Source: Lachnospiraceae bacterium (GTDB lineage: Bacteria; Bacillota; Clostridia; Lachnospirales; Lachnospiraceae). Taken from it: a stretch of 64,000 bases of DNA. The stretch is from the NCBI GenBank assembly GCA_017474455.1, contig JAFVHP010000034.1, positions 124,001-188,000 of the forward strand, written 5' to 3'. The notes beneath the pieces are model-generated. The model saw only the letters and a list, made by a program, of their open reading frames with translations, did not search any database and had not been told where the DNA came from. A program made the position numbers and the translations under genes. Shown here in pieces: positions 53,289-63,621 of this stretch (positions are counted from its first letter, which is position 1; every line of letters begins with the position of its first letter).

Positions 53289-54979
53289 GACCAGACACCG
53301 CTTTCCATGAAACGTGACGCCCTGTCACCGGCAGCTTTCACGATATCCTCATCATAACCCAGTGCCGAAAGAAGACGTATCGCATTCCGCGTCGTTGCCT
53401 TCCCGTCCTTGAGCTGATATGAGAATACGACGTCGCCGTCCTTTATCTCTTCTTCAAAATGATAATTGGTGAAGCTTCCTTCCAGTATCGATGCCAGCTC
53501 CAGGTCGTGCGTCGCCGCAAAACACATGACCTTCCTCTCGCTGAAGCATTTGAGGATCTCTGCGGACGCGGCGATACGCTCGATCGTATTGGTCCCCCTG
53601 AGCACTTCATCTATACAGCAGATGACGGGTCTTTCCCCGTCTGCCCTGGCGGTCGCGTCCAGTATCCTCTTCAGGGACCTGATCTCAACGATAAAATAGC
53701 TCTCACCGCTGTCAATATCATCTCTGAGGGCCATGGAAGAATAGATCCTGTAACGGGGCGCCCTGTAAGAGGACGCACATACCGTACAGACAGTCTGGGC
53801 AAGCAGGGCCGACAGCGCGGCGGCCTTCAGGAAAGTCGATTTTCTGGAAGCATTGGAACCGGTCAGCAGTACAGGCGTATCCGCAGTGATCGAATTGCCT
53901 ACCGGATCGGGAAGCAGCGGATGATACATGTCTCTGGCAGTAAACGGCGCATCATCTTCCGTAAATTCCGGGACACACCAGCACGGAAGAGAGAGCCTGA
54001 AGCCCGCGATGCAGATGACCGTGTCTATACTGCCGAGTACAGTAAGAACACGGTCGACCCGGTCCGCCTTCTCCCTGACCGTCTTCAGCATCAGGCTGAA
54101 CTTGATGAGATCAAGATGGAATAATATCCGCAGGTAGTCCAGCAGAATATCCAGCGGATTTCCGCTGCTGGCCGTCTGCGTGTCGTAGGTCAGAAGGAAC
54201 GAGCCCCTTTTGAACCCGGACAGTTCCTTAAGGCCGGAAGAAAGCTCGTCATAGCTTCTCTTCAGTACCGGGCAGTCCACCTTCAGGATCTCCTCCCCTG
54301 CATCGATCATGCGCAGCAGGTAGCGGAACGAAACGATATAAGGTTCCATCTCACGTTTGCTTTTGAAATAGCTGACAAAACTGTATGCAACGGAAGCAAT
54401 AAGCAGAAGCGATCCGATCCTGACATCGGCCAGCATGACGGCAAAGGACGCAAACGGCATAAGCGCTGCCGCGACGTGCGGCCACAGAGGCCGTTCACCC
54501 AGGTTATCCAGAAGGTCAAGATATTCATACAGTGAATACTTGCCTGTATGACCCAGAAGCTTTAAGGCGAGCATCAGCCTGACCCTTACATCCTGCGACG
54601 AAGGATCTTCAAAATAGCGGATGATCTCATCCGTTATGAGTTCATTGTTCCCGGCATCCGGCGTCCTTAACAGGTAGTACAGATACTCTTCCCCTGCCGC
54701 GCTCTGTGTGTTGTCGATCCTTTCAAACACATCATCAAGATTCAGATCGTTCCAGGTTATATCGTCTATCTGGTCATCTTTTCTGTGCCTTAAGTAGTAC
54801 GCGGGGATCTTGACATACCTTTCAAGGGGTATCTCCTTGGACGGGATAATGCCGAAATCTTTCCGAAACCGGGCTTCGAATCTCCTGTAGATCGCCTTTT
54901 TCTGATATCTGCCGTAGACCGCGGCAGTGACCAGAAATGCCGCGACGAAGATAAGGAAAACTGTCAGTGTATTATCCAA
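53285..54979 (-). CDS. Membrane-anchored MutS-like ATPase
   Basis: The 564-residue protein starts with a membrane segment (about 5-22) and has a second hydrophobic pair at about 166-203, then a MutS-type ATPase domain. The Walker A is [11 protein letters not shown] (374-382 core), where the usual Gly before the Lys is Arg379. Later motifs are intact: [41 protein letters not shown], and [10 protein letters not shown]. It lacks the mismatch-binding domain of MutS. It is not a classical repair protein; function unknown. Confidence 0.87.
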   Translation of the reverse strand: MDNTLTVFLIFVAAFLVTAAVYGRYQKKAIYRRFEARFRKDFGIIPSKEIPLERYVKIPAYYLRHRKDDQIDDITWNDLNLDDVFERIDNTQSAAGEEYLYYLLRTPDAGNNELITDEIIRYFEDPSSQDVRVRLMLALKLLGHTGKYSLYEYLDLLDNLGERPLWPHVAAALMPFASFAVMLADVRIGSLLLIASVAYSFVSYFKSKREMEPYIVSFRYLLRMIDAGEEILKVDCPVLKRSYDELSSGLKELSGFKRGSFLLTYDTQTASSGNPLDILLDYLRILFHLDLIKFSLMLKTVREKADRVDRVLTVLGSIDTVICIAGFRLSLPCWCVPEFTEDDAPFTARDMYHPLLPDPVGNSITADTPVLLTGSNASRKSTFLKAAALSALLAQTVCTVCASSYRAPRYRIYSSMALRDDIDSGESYFIVEIRSLKRILDATARADGERPVICCIDEVLRGTNTIERIAASAEILKCFSERKVMCFAATHDLELASILEGSFTNYHFEEEIKDGDVVFSYQLKDGKATTRNAIRLLSALGYDEDIVKAAGDRASRFMESGVWS

Positions 54980-56276
54980 GGATCCTGTCTCTTACCTCCT
55001 GTGCTGTACGATAGATCTCTTCCGTTTCATAGGGAATATCAAAACGGGCATATCCGTCAAATCTGTCATAAACGATACTGCCCTCTATCATCGTCATTTT
55101 TACATTGGCTTTGCTGCCGCTGTATACCAGATTGCAGGCGATATTGTTGATGGGCTGCATATTCGGCTGGGCCAGGTCGATCATGATCATGTCCGCCTTT
55201 TTCCCGGCTCTCAGGCAGCTGCAGTCCGGCAGCAGCATAATGTCGGCGCCGTTTACGCAGGCCATGCGGAGCACGCTTTCCGCAGGGACGGCAGCAGCGT
55301 CTTTTGTAAGGAGTTTTCCCAGGCCGGCTGTAAGGAACATCTCCCTGAACATGTCCAGGCAGTTGTTGCTGGCAGGCCCGTCTGTCCCTATCGCCACTTT
55401 CAGACCGCTGTCCAGATATGTCTGTATGGGCGCTATTCCGCTGGCCAGTTTTGTGTTGGAACCCGGATTGGTCACCACGCCGATCCCTTTTTCCTTCATG
55501 ATGGCAATATCGTCCGGTGTCGTATGTACAAGATGATAGCCTGCGCCGCCGTAATCAAAGAGTCCCAGGCTGCAGAGCAGGTCCACAGGGGTCTTACCGT
55601 ATCTTTCCAGACATCCGCTGACTTCATTCTCTGTCTCCGATATGTGTGCAAAAAACGGCGCCCTGTATTTTTCTGCAAGGGCTGAGAGTTTTTCCAATAA
55701 TTCCCTGCTGCAGGTATATTCCGCATGAAATCCCAGCGCAAATGAGGACAGAGGATGCCGGCCGTTAAGGGACAGGTACCATTCTTCCAGAAGTTCCGGC
55801 GACTGGCTGAAATTGTTCACGCCGCCGACCTGGACTACCCTCATGCCCATATCGGTGCATGCCCTGGCAACAGCGGGCGGATCCAGATACATTTCCATGA
55901 TCGATGTTATCCCGCTGGTATAGTATTCAAGGATCGCAAGCCTTGTCAGGATCTCTATATCGCTGCCCGTCAGCTTTGCCTCATAGGGGAAGACCTGTTC
56001 AGTCAGCCATTCCTGGAGCGGCAGGTCATCCGCGCTGGATCTCAAAAACGTCATGGCGGAATGCGTGTGCGCATCCTTGAACCCGGGCATAAGGAGATTT
56101 CCTTCACAGTCGATCTCCCTGTCAAATACTTCACCGGCCGGCCAGCCAAAGCTTTTGCCCACATAGGTGATCTGTCCGTCTTTCGTATGGACTTCCCCGT
56201 TAAACACTGCTGTATCCCCTGCTTCGAAAAGCGGGTCCATCGTCAGTATCCTTGCGTTATAAAATCTGTATTTCAT
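54972..56276 (-). CDS. mtaD: Amidohydrolase, MTA/SAH-deaminase-like
   Basis: Metal-dependent deaminase of the TRZ/ATZ family, 434 residues. Visible metal and active-site pieces are FKDAHTHSAM, FHAEYTCS, HISETENEV, YHLVHTT and IGTDGPASNN. Relatives deaminate 5'-methylthioadenosine, S-adenosylhomocysteine or guanine; the family pattern fits the MTA/SAH group best. The next gene downstream in transcription is the MutS-like ATPase (8-base overlap) and upstream is purine nucleoside phosphorylase, which could take over the deaminated nucleoside. Exact substrate uncertain. Confidence 0.85.
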   Translation of the reverse strand: MKYRFYNARILTMDPLFEAGDTAVFNGEVHTKDGQITYVGKSFGWPAGEVFDREIDCEGNLLMPGFKDAHTHSAMTFLRSSADDLPLQEWLTEQVFPYEAKLTGSDIEILTRLAILEYYTSGITSIMEMYLDPPAVARACTDMGMRVVQVGGVNNFSQSPELLEEWYLSLNGRHPLSSFALGFHAEYTCSRELLEKLSALAEKYRAPFFAHISETENEVSGCLERYGKTPVDLLCSLGLFDYGGAGYHLVHTTPDDIAIMKEKGIGVVTNPGSNTKLASGIAPIQTYLDSGLKVAIGTDGPASNNCLDMFREMFLTAGLGKLLTKDAAAVPAESVLRMACVNGADIMLLPDCSCLRAGKKADMIMIDLAQPNMQPINNIACNLVYSGSKANVKMTMIEGSIVYDRFDGYARFDIPYETEEIYRTAQEVRDRILG

Positions 56277-56292
56277 ACTGTTTATACCTCAT

Positions 56293-57114
56293 TTAAAGCC
56301 TGCTGATCACAGCAGTTACAAGTGCGGAGAACTTTCCTGCGGCATTTTTCCCTGCTTCGTCCACTTCTTCCGAACTGAGTTCTCTTTCCGATATTCCGGC
56401 GGCCAGATTGCTGATAAGCGATACACAGACAACTTTCATCCCCATATGCCTGGCTGCGATAGCTTCTACTACGGTGCTCATTCCCACTGCTGACGCACCC
56501 AGCATCTCAAACATCCTGATCTCCGCCGGAGATTCAAAACTCGGACCTGTAGTCTGCAGATAAACGCCTTCCTTCAGACTGATCCCTTCCTCCGCGGCAC
56601 ACTGTCTGACCAGTTCCTGCAGCTGCCTGTCATAGACGTTCGTCATATCCGGGAAACGGACGCCCAACTCCCGTATATTCGGTCCGATCAGGGGATTTGC
56701 CGCAAAGGATGAGATATGATCCGTGATCAGGCACAGATCCCCCGGCCTGAAAGTGCGGTCGATCCCGCCTGCGGCATTGGTCAGAAAGAGCACTTCCGCG
56801 CCAAGGAGCTTCATGATCCTTACCGGCATGACGACAGTCTGTGCGGAATACCCTTCATACATGTGCACTCTTCCTCTCATGCACACGACGGGCGTCCCCT
56901 TACAGTAGCCGAAAATGAACATGCCTTTATGACCGGGCGCGGTCGATACCGGGAAACCGGGAATATCCCGGTAATCCAGCTCATAGACCACATCAAGAGA
57001 CCCGGCATAATCACCCAGGCCTGATCCCAGCGTCAGCGCTGCCCTGGGTACAAAATCAGTCTTTTCCCTGATGTAGCTGCAGATCTCCGTAAGCCTTTTG
57101 TATTCATCCGTCAT
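56293..57114 (-). CDS. punA: Purine nucleoside phosphorylase
   Basis: Phosphorolysis of inosine and guanosine for purine salvage. The 273-residue trimeric-type protein has LTLGSGLGDYAG, HKGMFIFGYCKGTPVVCMRGRVHMYEGY, FLTNAAGGID, and TTGPSFESPAEIRMFEMLGASAVGMSTVVEAIAARHMG. It sits upstream of the deaminase, consistent with a purine salvage pair. Confidence 0.95.
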   Translation of the reverse strand: MTDEYKRLTEICSYIREKTDFVPRAALTLGSGLGDYAGSLDVVYELDYRDIPGFPVSTAPGHKGMFIFGYCKGTPVVCMRGRVHMYEGYSAQTVVMPVRIMKLLGAEVLFLTNAAGGIDRTFRPGDLCLITDHISSFAANPLIGPNIRELGVRFPDMTNVYDRQLQELVRQCAAEEGISLKEGVYLQTTGPSFESPAEIRMFEMLGASAVGMSTVVEAIAARHMGMKVVCVSLISNLAAGISERELSSEEVDEAGKNAAGKFSALVTAVISRL

Positions 57115-57133
57115 AGTTATCCTCCCGTTCCGG

Positions 57134-58930
57134 TCAATGTTCTCTAAGTATACCTCTTGCCACAGGATTGATGCCCGTCCTTACCGCATTCCGGACCAGT
57201 TCGGGCGATATCTGCGACATGATGCTGTTCATGATAGGAGAAGTGCCGCTGCTTCCCGGGCCGATCTTTTCGAGCGTTGTCGCGATCATTTCACTGCCGG
57301 GTGTTTCGTTAAAATACAGACTTATGTTCCCGTCCTTTTCGAAGACCAGTTTTATCAGCCTTTCACAGGCTTCTTCGATAAAACATATCCTCAGGCTGAG
57401 CACGTCCCTTCCGTCCTCATTCCTTGAAAGCCTGCCTTTTGTGCCGATAAGATACGATTCCCCCATGAAATCAAGGCTGGCATGCCTTCCCTTTCCGAAT
57501 CCGATGGGTATAGAAAAAGTCTCCGGGCCTTCCAGCACGTCCATGTAGACCGTCCTGTTAAGCGTCCTGAACCTGATTAGCGATATACCTCTTGTATAAT
57601 TATTGTGTATGACCTGCATCATCAGGGGCATCACACCTATACCCTTTTCCTGCAGCTCATATGTTTTTCCCGCGATATTTCTGAAGAAGAGCACCGGATC
57701 CGGCAGCAGGCCGGCACCGGTCATATACCTTCTCTTCCAGCCTCCCTTAACGATGGTACAGGGCATACTGCTTTGCGCGCTGCCTTCACACCGTTCCTTC
57801 AGTGCGGCCAGCTTTGCGAGATCGCCGCGCGCTGCCGCGGGATCTGTGCCTTCGGCCATGACTTTGAAACCATCGCCGAAATGCGACCTGATAATATCGG
57901 TCACCCTGCTTTTCTGCAAGATGGAATCATGTCCTCCGTTAACGGCAATGACCATATCCAGGTCGGGGTAGCAGTGGACGTCCTGGCCGAGCATCCCATT
58001 GAACATAAAACTGCCTTCCCTGTGGTCCATCCAGATCTGCATGCCGTAGAAGGGGCTGTACGGCATATCCGTACCGATCTGCGGCGTGGTCGCCATATTG
58101 ACGAATTCTTCCGAAAGGATCCTTACGCCGTTATAGACTCCTTTGTTCATGAACAGGAGCCCGATCTTGACAGCATCTTCCGTTTTGATAAAAAGTCCCC
58201 ATCCGCCTTTGGTGATCCCAGTCGGCGAGCTTTCCCAGAAGACTTCCCTGATCCCCATAACGGAAAATACTCTGAGCTTTAGAAATGAGAACAGGTCCAT
58301 GCCGGCACATTTGGATACGATGGCGGAAAGCATGAACGTGTTCATGCTGTTGTAATCGAACCTGCTTCCGGGTACGAATTTAAGGGAAGATGAGAAAAAT
58401 CCTTTGACCCAGTCATTTCCGGATATCGCCCCGACTTCATTGAACGAAGATCCGCCTGACATGACCAGGAGGTCTTTAACCGTCATAGAGGAAAAACGGA
58501 TCCCGTTTACCGGGCTCCACTCCTCGGGGAAATAATCGATCACCCTGTCATCCAAAGAGATCCGGCCTTCATCAAGCAGGATCCCGACAGCGATGACGGC
58601 GGCGCTTTTGCTCATGGAATAGGCATAATGCCATACACCGCGTACATAGGGATCGAACGCGGTCTCAAAGATCACTTTGCCGTGCCTGACGATCATGAGC
58701 TGGTGGACATGCGCTTTTTCATCCTCGCTCAGTTCTTTCACAAAGGCGTACAGATCGGCCGATGAAACTCCCTCTTCTTCCGGCAAGGCGCGGGGAAGGT
58801 CGGTCTTTTTGGATTCGTCTAGGGAAAATGCGGGCTTCTGCGGCCTGAAACTCACTCTGCCCACTTTCTCCGTCTTGTGGTTCATCAGTTCCCATATAAG
58901 GGTAATAAAAGCGATATTTATATCAAACAT
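57134..58930 (-). CDS. Large serine hydrolase (beta-lactamase/class C family)
   Basis: The 598-residue protein has a class-C-like serine hydrolase domain at about residues 50-370, with Ser105-Met-Ser-Lys108 as the SxxK nucleophile and a DYNSMNTF motif. The C-terminal 220 residues form a beta-rich extension. There is no convincing signal peptide, so it may be cytoplasmic. It is probably an esterase or peptidase; resistance to antibiotics should not be assumed. The ATG overlaps the topB stop by 1 base; an ATG 45 bases later is possible. Confidence 0.87.
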   Translation of the reverse strand: MFDINIAFITLIWELMNHKTEKVGRVSFRPQKPAFSLDESKKTDLPRALPEEEGVSSADLYAFVKELSEDEKAHVHQLMIVRHGKVIFETAFDPYVRGVWHYAYSMSKSAAVIAVGILLDEGRISLDDRVIDYFPEEWSPVNGIRFSSMTVKDLLVMSGGSSFNEVGAISGNDWVKGFFSSSLKFVPGSRFDYNSMNTFMLSAIVSKCAGMDLFSFLKLRVFSVMGIREVFWESSPTGITKGGWGLFIKTEDAVKIGLLFMNKGVYNGVRILSEEFVNMATTPQIGTDMPYSPFYGMQIWMDHREGSFMFNGMLGQDVHCYPDLDMVIAVNGGHDSILQKSRVTDIIRSHFGDGFKVMAEGTDPAAARGDLAKLAALKERCEGSAQSSMPCTIVKGGWKRRYMTGAGLLPDPVLFFRNIAGKTYELQEKGIGVMPLMMQVIHNNYTRGISLIRFRTLNRTVYMDVLEGPETFSIPIGFGKGRHASLDFMGESYLIGTKGRLSRNEDGRDVLSLRICFIEEACERLIKLVFEKDGNISLYFNETPGSEMIATTLEKIGPGSSGTSPIMNSIMSQISPELVRNAVRTGINPVARGILREH

Positions 58931-61005
58931 CAGCCCTCAGACGTCTCCTTTTTCCTCTTTTTCGCTCCGCGTCCGGCGGACGTTTTCTTTTCCGGATACA
59001 CGCCCGCGATCTGCCTGTAATTATCCATCAGGGCACGGTTGAAATCTGTCTGTTTCACATAATCGCACCTGCGCGTGATAAAACTGACGAGTTTCTCCAT
59101 GTACTCTTCTTCACTGACTGTGCCCTCAACGACTCTCTGCAGACCCATTTCCCAGCTGGCTGTCAGTCTCGGGTCGAGCAGAGGCTTCATGCAGGCACTG
59201 ACCGCATCAAATATCATCTCTCCGAACTGTGTCGGCGTAACGATCTGGGTCCTGCTGTTCAGGGACAGATAACCGTTCCTGACGAGCTTGGACAGTATCT
59301 CCGCCCTGGTCGCGCTGGTCCCGATCCCGGCGCCTTTGATCTGCTCGCGCAGTTCTTCCTCTTCGATGAACTGGCCGGCATTTTCCATGGTCAGGATCAG
59401 GCTTCCGGAGTTATACCTTTTGGGCGGCGTCGTCTCGCCTTCCCTGACGCTGTATCCCCTGACCGGGATCTTCTGGCCTTTTCTGATGCCGGAAAGATAT
59501 CCGCTGCCGCCTGTCTCTTCGTTCTCTTCAGCCTGCTCTTTGTCCTTAAAGAAGCTGTATTTCATAACGGCAAGATAGCCTTCTTCCTTAAGATGCTTTT
59601 CACCGGCGACAAACCGCTCGATACAGGCTTTTCTGCCGTTTTCTGCTTTTCCGGACAGGCCGGCTGCAGTCACCTGTATTCTATCAAAAACGGCAGGCGG
59701 ATAAAAGACAGCGAGGAACCGCCTGACGATGGCTTCATATACTTTGGCCGTTACCGGCGCCAGTGAAGACAGGGCGGATATCCCGTCTCCCGTAGGTATG
59801 ATGGCATAATGATCGGTTATGGCCTTATCGTCTGTATAGCGGCTCTTTGCGATCTTTGCCGCGCTCCCTAAGGCAGCGATCTCGTTTATGTACGGTGCAT
59901 AGGCCGGGATCCTGGACAGGCCCTTCAGGTTCACGCCGATCTGCCTGGCCACTGCACTGGAAAGCACCCTGGCATCAGTCCTGGGATATGTGGTCAGCTT
60001 CTTCTCGTACAGTTCCTGGGCTGCCTGCAGCGTCTGGTCAGGGCTGATCCTGAACATGCGTGAGCAGTCATTCTGCAGCTCCGCGAGGTTATAAAGCAGC
60101 GGCGGTCTCCTGGTCTCTTTTTTCCTGACGACGCTTTCTACGGTCAGCTCGTTCGCGCTGCCGTTCTCTTTCAAAAGGCTGATCAGCCTCTCGGCATCTT
60201 CTTTCTTTTTAAATCCTTTTTCAGAGTACAGGGCAGCTGAATCCGCATATACGCTGTCCTCCGAGCAGGTCCATTCAAGATCTGCTCCCGTCACGCCATC
60301 CCCTGCAGAAGCGATAACACGGAAAAACGGGGTCTTTACAAAGTTCCTGATCTCCCGTTCCCTGCTGACTACGATACCGAGTACACAGGTCATGACCCTT
60401 CCCACAGCGATCACGCATTTTTGCCTGCCCAGGAAATCCTTCATGGCATTTCCGTAGCGAAGCGTCATTGCCCGGGAGAAATTGATCCCCATCAGATAGT
60501 CTTCTTTTGCGCGCAGATAAGCTGCAGACGCCAGATGATCATATTCGCTGTCATCCCTGGCCTCCCTGATCCCGCGCAGGATCTCGTCCTTTGTCTGGGA
60601 ATCTATCCATACCCGCAGCTGCTTCTTGCTGCCTATGCCGCAGCTGTCAGCGATCAGTCTGTAAATATACTCGCCTTCCCGCCCGGAGTCGGTGCAGATG
60701 TAGATCGTATCCGTTTCCGGAGAAGTCAGCAGTTTTTTGACCGTCTGGTATTGTTTTTTTACAGAATCTATGACCTGATAGCGATATGTCTGCGGGATGA
60801 AAGGAATGGTGGTCATCGACCATTTCTTATACTTTTCATCATAGGCTTCCGGATATGACATCGTGATCAGATGGCCTACGCACCAGGTGATGATACTGTT
60901 TTCCGATTCCAGATATCCGTCGCGTCTTTGAAAGTTTTCACCCAGTGCAGCCGCAAATTCGCGGCCGACACTGGGTTTCTCAGAAATAAATATCCGTTTT
61001 GACAT
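58930..61005 (-). CDS. topB: DNA topoisomerase III
   Basis: Type IA topoisomerase that decatenates single-stranded junctions. The 691-residue protein has the Toprim start FISEKPSVGREFAAALG, the DSGREGEYI acid triad, the catalytic Tyr in TYPRTDARVLSS, and GIGTSATRAEIL. The C-terminus is Lys-rich (GRGAKKRKKE). Chromosomal context gives no sign of a conjugative element, though such elements often carry topB. Confidence 0.95.
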   Translation of the reverse strand: MSKRIFISEKPSVGREFAAALGENFQRRDGYLESENSIITWCVGHLITMSYPEAYDEKYKKWSMTTIPFIPQTYRYQVIDSVKKQYQTVKKLLTSPETDTIYICTDSGREGEYIYRLIADSCGIGSKKQLRVWIDSQTKDEILRGIREARDDSEYDHLASAAYLRAKEDYLMGINFSRAMTLRYGNAMKDFLGRQKCVIAVGRVMTCVLGIVVSREREIRNFVKTPFFRVIASAGDGVTGADLEWTCSEDSVYADSAALYSEKGFKKKEDAERLISLLKENGSANELTVESVVRKKETRRPPLLYNLAELQNDCSRMFRISPDQTLQAAQELYEKKLTTYPRTDARVLSSAVARQIGVNLKGLSRIPAYAPYINEIAALGSAAKIAKSRYTDDKAITDHYAIIPTGDGISALSSLAPVTAKVYEAIVRRFLAVFYPPAVFDRIQVTAAGLSGKAENGRKACIERFVAGEKHLKEEGYLAVMKYSFFKDKEQAEENEETGGSGYLSGIRKGQKIPVRGYSVREGETTPPKRYNSGSLILTMENAGQFIEEEELREQIKGAGIGTSATRAEILSKLVRNGYLSLNSRTQIVTPTQFGEMIFDAVSACMKPLLDPRLTASWEMGLQRVVEGTVSEEEYMEKLVSFITRRCDYVKQTDFNRALMDNYRQIAGVYPEKKTSAGRGAKKRKKETSEG

Positions 61006-61029
61006 GAAATTCCCGAAATGGAGATCTGA

Positions 61030-62115
61030 TTATTTAGCGCTGATATATCCGAGCGCGCAGAGAAGTTCCGCACACTCAACGGCACCGCCTGCGGCACCCC
61101 TCATCGTATTATGGGAAAGACCCACGAATTTATAGTCGTAGACTGTGTCTTCACGGAGCCTGCCGATGGATATCCCCATACCGTTCCCGTAATTGACATC
61201 CGCCGTGATCTGCGGCCTGTTGTCTTCTTCGAGATACTGGATGAAATGTTCAGGCGCGCTGGGCAGATGCAGTTCCTGGGGCTTTCCGGAAAAACTGCGG
61301 AGTTTTTCTATCAGCACTTCCTTTTCCGCCCTTTTCCCGAATCTGACAAATACCGCGGCAGTATGTCCGTAAAGGACAGGTATCCTTATACACTGGCAGG
61401 TGATGACCGGTGAAACAGCAGGAACGATCACTCCGTCACTGATCTTTCCGAAGATCCTGAGCGGCTCTTTCTCGCTCTTTTCCTCTTCTCCTCCGATATA
61501 GGGTATCACGTTTCCGACCATTTCCGGCCAGTCAGCAAAATTCTTACCGGCCCCGGATATTGCCTGGTAAGTCGTCGCGACGACTTCCACCGGATCGAAT
61601 TCCTTCCATGCGGCCAGCGCGGGCGTATAGCTCTGGATCGAGCAGTTCGGTTTTACAGCGATAAAGCCGCGGCTGGTCCCGAGCCTCTTCTTCTGGTATT
61701 CTATAACGTCCGCATGCTCCGGATTGATCTCCGGAATGATCATAGGCACATCGGGTGTCCATCTGTGGGCGCTGTTATTGGAGACAACGGGTGTCTCCGT
61801 TCTGGCATAAGCCTCCTCTATATCGCGGATCTCTTCCTTGGACATGTCGACGGCGCTGACGCAGAAATCGCAGTCTGATGCGATCGCGTCAATATCCCGC
61901 ACGTCCCGGACAACGATGTTCCTGACACTGTCCGGCATGGGGACCTCGAGCTTCCACCTGCCGCCTGCCGCTTCTTCGTATGTCTTGCCTGCGCTTCTGG
62001 GGCTTGCCGCAATGGCAGCTATCTCGAACCACGGGTGGTCGGAAAGAATGGAGATAAATCTCTGTCCCACCATCCCTGTACCGCCGAGCACGCCTACACG
62101 TAATTTTCTTTCCAT
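61030..62115 (-). CDS. asd: Aspartate-semialdehyde dehydrogenase
   Basis: Reduces aspartyl phosphate to aspartate semialdehyde, the branch point to lysine, threonine and methionine. The 361-residue protein is of the archaeal/fungal-like branch: VGVLGGTGMVGQRFI, nucleophilic Cys in VKPNCSIQSYTPAL, CQCIRIPVLYGHTAAVF. GGAGGAG precedes the ATG. Confidence 0.93.
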   Translation of the reverse strand: MERKLRVGVLGGTGMVGQRFISILSDHPWFEIAAIAASPRSAGKTYEEAAGGRWKLEVPMPDSVRNIVVRDVRDIDAIASDCDFCVSAVDMSKEEIRDIEEAYARTETPVVSNNSAHRWTPDVPMIIPEINPEHADVIEYQKKRLGTSRGFIAVKPNCSIQSYTPALAAWKEFDPVEVVATTYQAISGAGKNFADWPEMVGNVIPYIGGEEEKSEKEPLRIFGKISDGVIVPAVSPVITCQCIRIPVLYGHTAAVFVRFGKRAEKEVLIEKLRSFSGKPQELHLPSAPEHFIQYLEEDNRPQITADVNYGNGMGISIGRLREDTVYDYKFVGLSHNTMRGAAGGAVECAELLCALGYISAK

Positions 62116-62182
62116 CTGTATTCTCTCCTCCGGATCTGATCAGTGTACGTTACTTCCCCCCGATACACCTGAACGATGCTGT

Positions 62183-62212
62183 ATTATATATCAGTTCCTG
62201 CCCGGGTTGCAA
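62183..62212 (-). promoter_or_regulatory. Probable promoter of asd
   Basis: On the minus strand TTGCAA (62207-62212), an 18-base spacer and a perfect TATAAT (62183-62188). It overlaps the last codons of argH. Confidence 0.55.
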
Positions 62213-63588
62213 ACAGATGACAGAAACTCCTTTGCTTCCCTGATCTCCCCATTGATCGCTGAAGGACCCGGCGCTCCTTTGGTAAGGCGCCTGCTGATGC
62301 AGGTCTCAAGCGAGACCGCATCGTAGAAATCTTCCCCCATGGTATCGGCAAAGCATTTTAATTCGCCAAGCGTAAGATCGCCGAGCGCACAGTCCTTTTC
62401 AATACAGTACAGCACCATTTTCCCGATCACGGAATGAGCATCCCTGAAAGGCATGCCTTTTCTGACCAGGTAATCCGCGGCATCCGTCGCGTTCGTAAAA
62501 CCAAGGGCTGCGCTTTCCCTCATCCTTTCCTTATCGAAAGCGATCCCCGGCAGCATTCCGTTGAACAGTCTCAACGCCGTCATTGCCGTATCCACGGCAT
62601 CAAAGGATACTTCCTTGTCTTCCTGCAGGTCTTTGTTGTAAGCCAGCGGGATCCCTTTCATCATGACGAGAAGGGACTGCAGTGCCCCGTAGACCCTCCC
62701 GGTCTTTCCCCTGATAAGTTCAGCCACATCCGGGTTCTTTTTCTGCGGCATGATGCTGGATCCGGTGGAATAGGAGTCATCGATCTCGATATAGCGGTAT
62801 TCGTTGGAATTCCAGAGTATCAGTTCCTCGCACCATCTGGAGAGGTGCATCATGATAAGGGACAGGTCAAATACGAATTCGATCAGGTAATCCCTGTCGG
62901 AAACAGAATCCATGCTGTTCCTTGTCGGTCCTTCGAACCCAAGTTCCGCCGCCGTCATATCACGGTCCAGGGGATATGTCGTCCCGGCCAGGGCGCCTGC
63001 ACCCAGCGGGCACAGATTCATCCTCTTCCTGCTGTCGCACAGCCTTTCATAATCCCTGCGCAGCATTTCAAAATAAGCGCCGAAATGATGGGCCAGCGTC
63101 GTGGGCTGTGCCTTCTGCAAATGTGTAAACCCGGGCAGGACGGTATCCGTGTTCGCTTCCATGATATCCAGCACAGTCTTCATAAGGGACAGGACAAGGT
63201 CCTTTGTTTCATCGATACGGCTGCGGATAAACAAGCGCATATCCAGGGCTACCTGGTCGTTCCTGCTCCGCCCAGTATGGAGTTTTTTGCCCGCGTCGCC
63301 GATCCTTTCTGTAAGTACGGCTTCGACGAAACTGTGGATGTCCTCATATTCGGGAGTGACTTCGAGTCTGCCGTCCGCGATCTCTTCCGCAATGCCGTTG
63401 AGTCCGCTTACGATCAGGGAACATTCCTCTTCGGAAATGATCCCTGACGCGGAGAGCATCCGTGCATGGGCAATACTGCCCGTTATATCTTCCGACCACA
63501 GACGCTTGTCAAAATATACGGAATCTATTGCTTTCCTGATCGATTCTTCAGTCGGCTTTTCAAACCGCCCGCCCCAGAGCTGTGCCAT
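62191..63588 (-). CDS. argH: Argininosuccinate lyase
   Basis: Splits argininosuccinate into arginine and fumarate. The 465-residue protein has WGGRFEKPTEESI, TGRSRNDQVALDMRLFIR, GFTHLQKAQPTTLAHH, and the family signature GSSIMPQKKNPDVAEL with the catalytic Ser. GGGGAG lies 11 bases ahead of the ATG. No argG is adjacent in the window. Confidence 0.97.
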   Translation of the reverse strand: MAQLWGGRFEKPTEESIRKAIDSVYFDKRLWSEDITGSIAHARMLSASGIISEEECSLIVSGLNGIAEEIADGRLEVTPEYEDIHSFVEAVLTERIGDAGKKLHTGRSRNDQVALDMRLFIRSRIDETKDLVLSLMKTVLDIMEANTDTVLPGFTHLQKAQPTTLAHHFGAYFEMLRRDYERLCDSRKRMNLCPLGAGALAGTTYPLDRDMTAAELGFEGPTRNSMDSVSDRDYLIEFVFDLSLIMMHLSRWCEELILWNSNEYRYIEIDDSYSTGSSIMPQKKNPDVAELIRGKTGRVYGALQSLLVMMKGIPLAYNKDLQEDKEVSFDAVDTAMTALRLFNGMLPGIAFDKERMRESAALGFTNATDAADYLVRKGMPFRDAHSVIGKMVLYCIEKDCALGDLTLGELKCFADTMGEDFYDAVSLETCISRRLTKGAPGPSAINGEIREAKEFLSSVCNPGRN

Positions 63589-63621
63589 AAAACGTTATTC
63601 TCCCCGTGTTCAGATCTGTAT

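Noticed and set aside
58930-61005. topB as a sign of a conjugative element
   Set aside because: Neighbours are chromosomal housekeeping genes and no relaxase, coupling protein or transfer gene is present.
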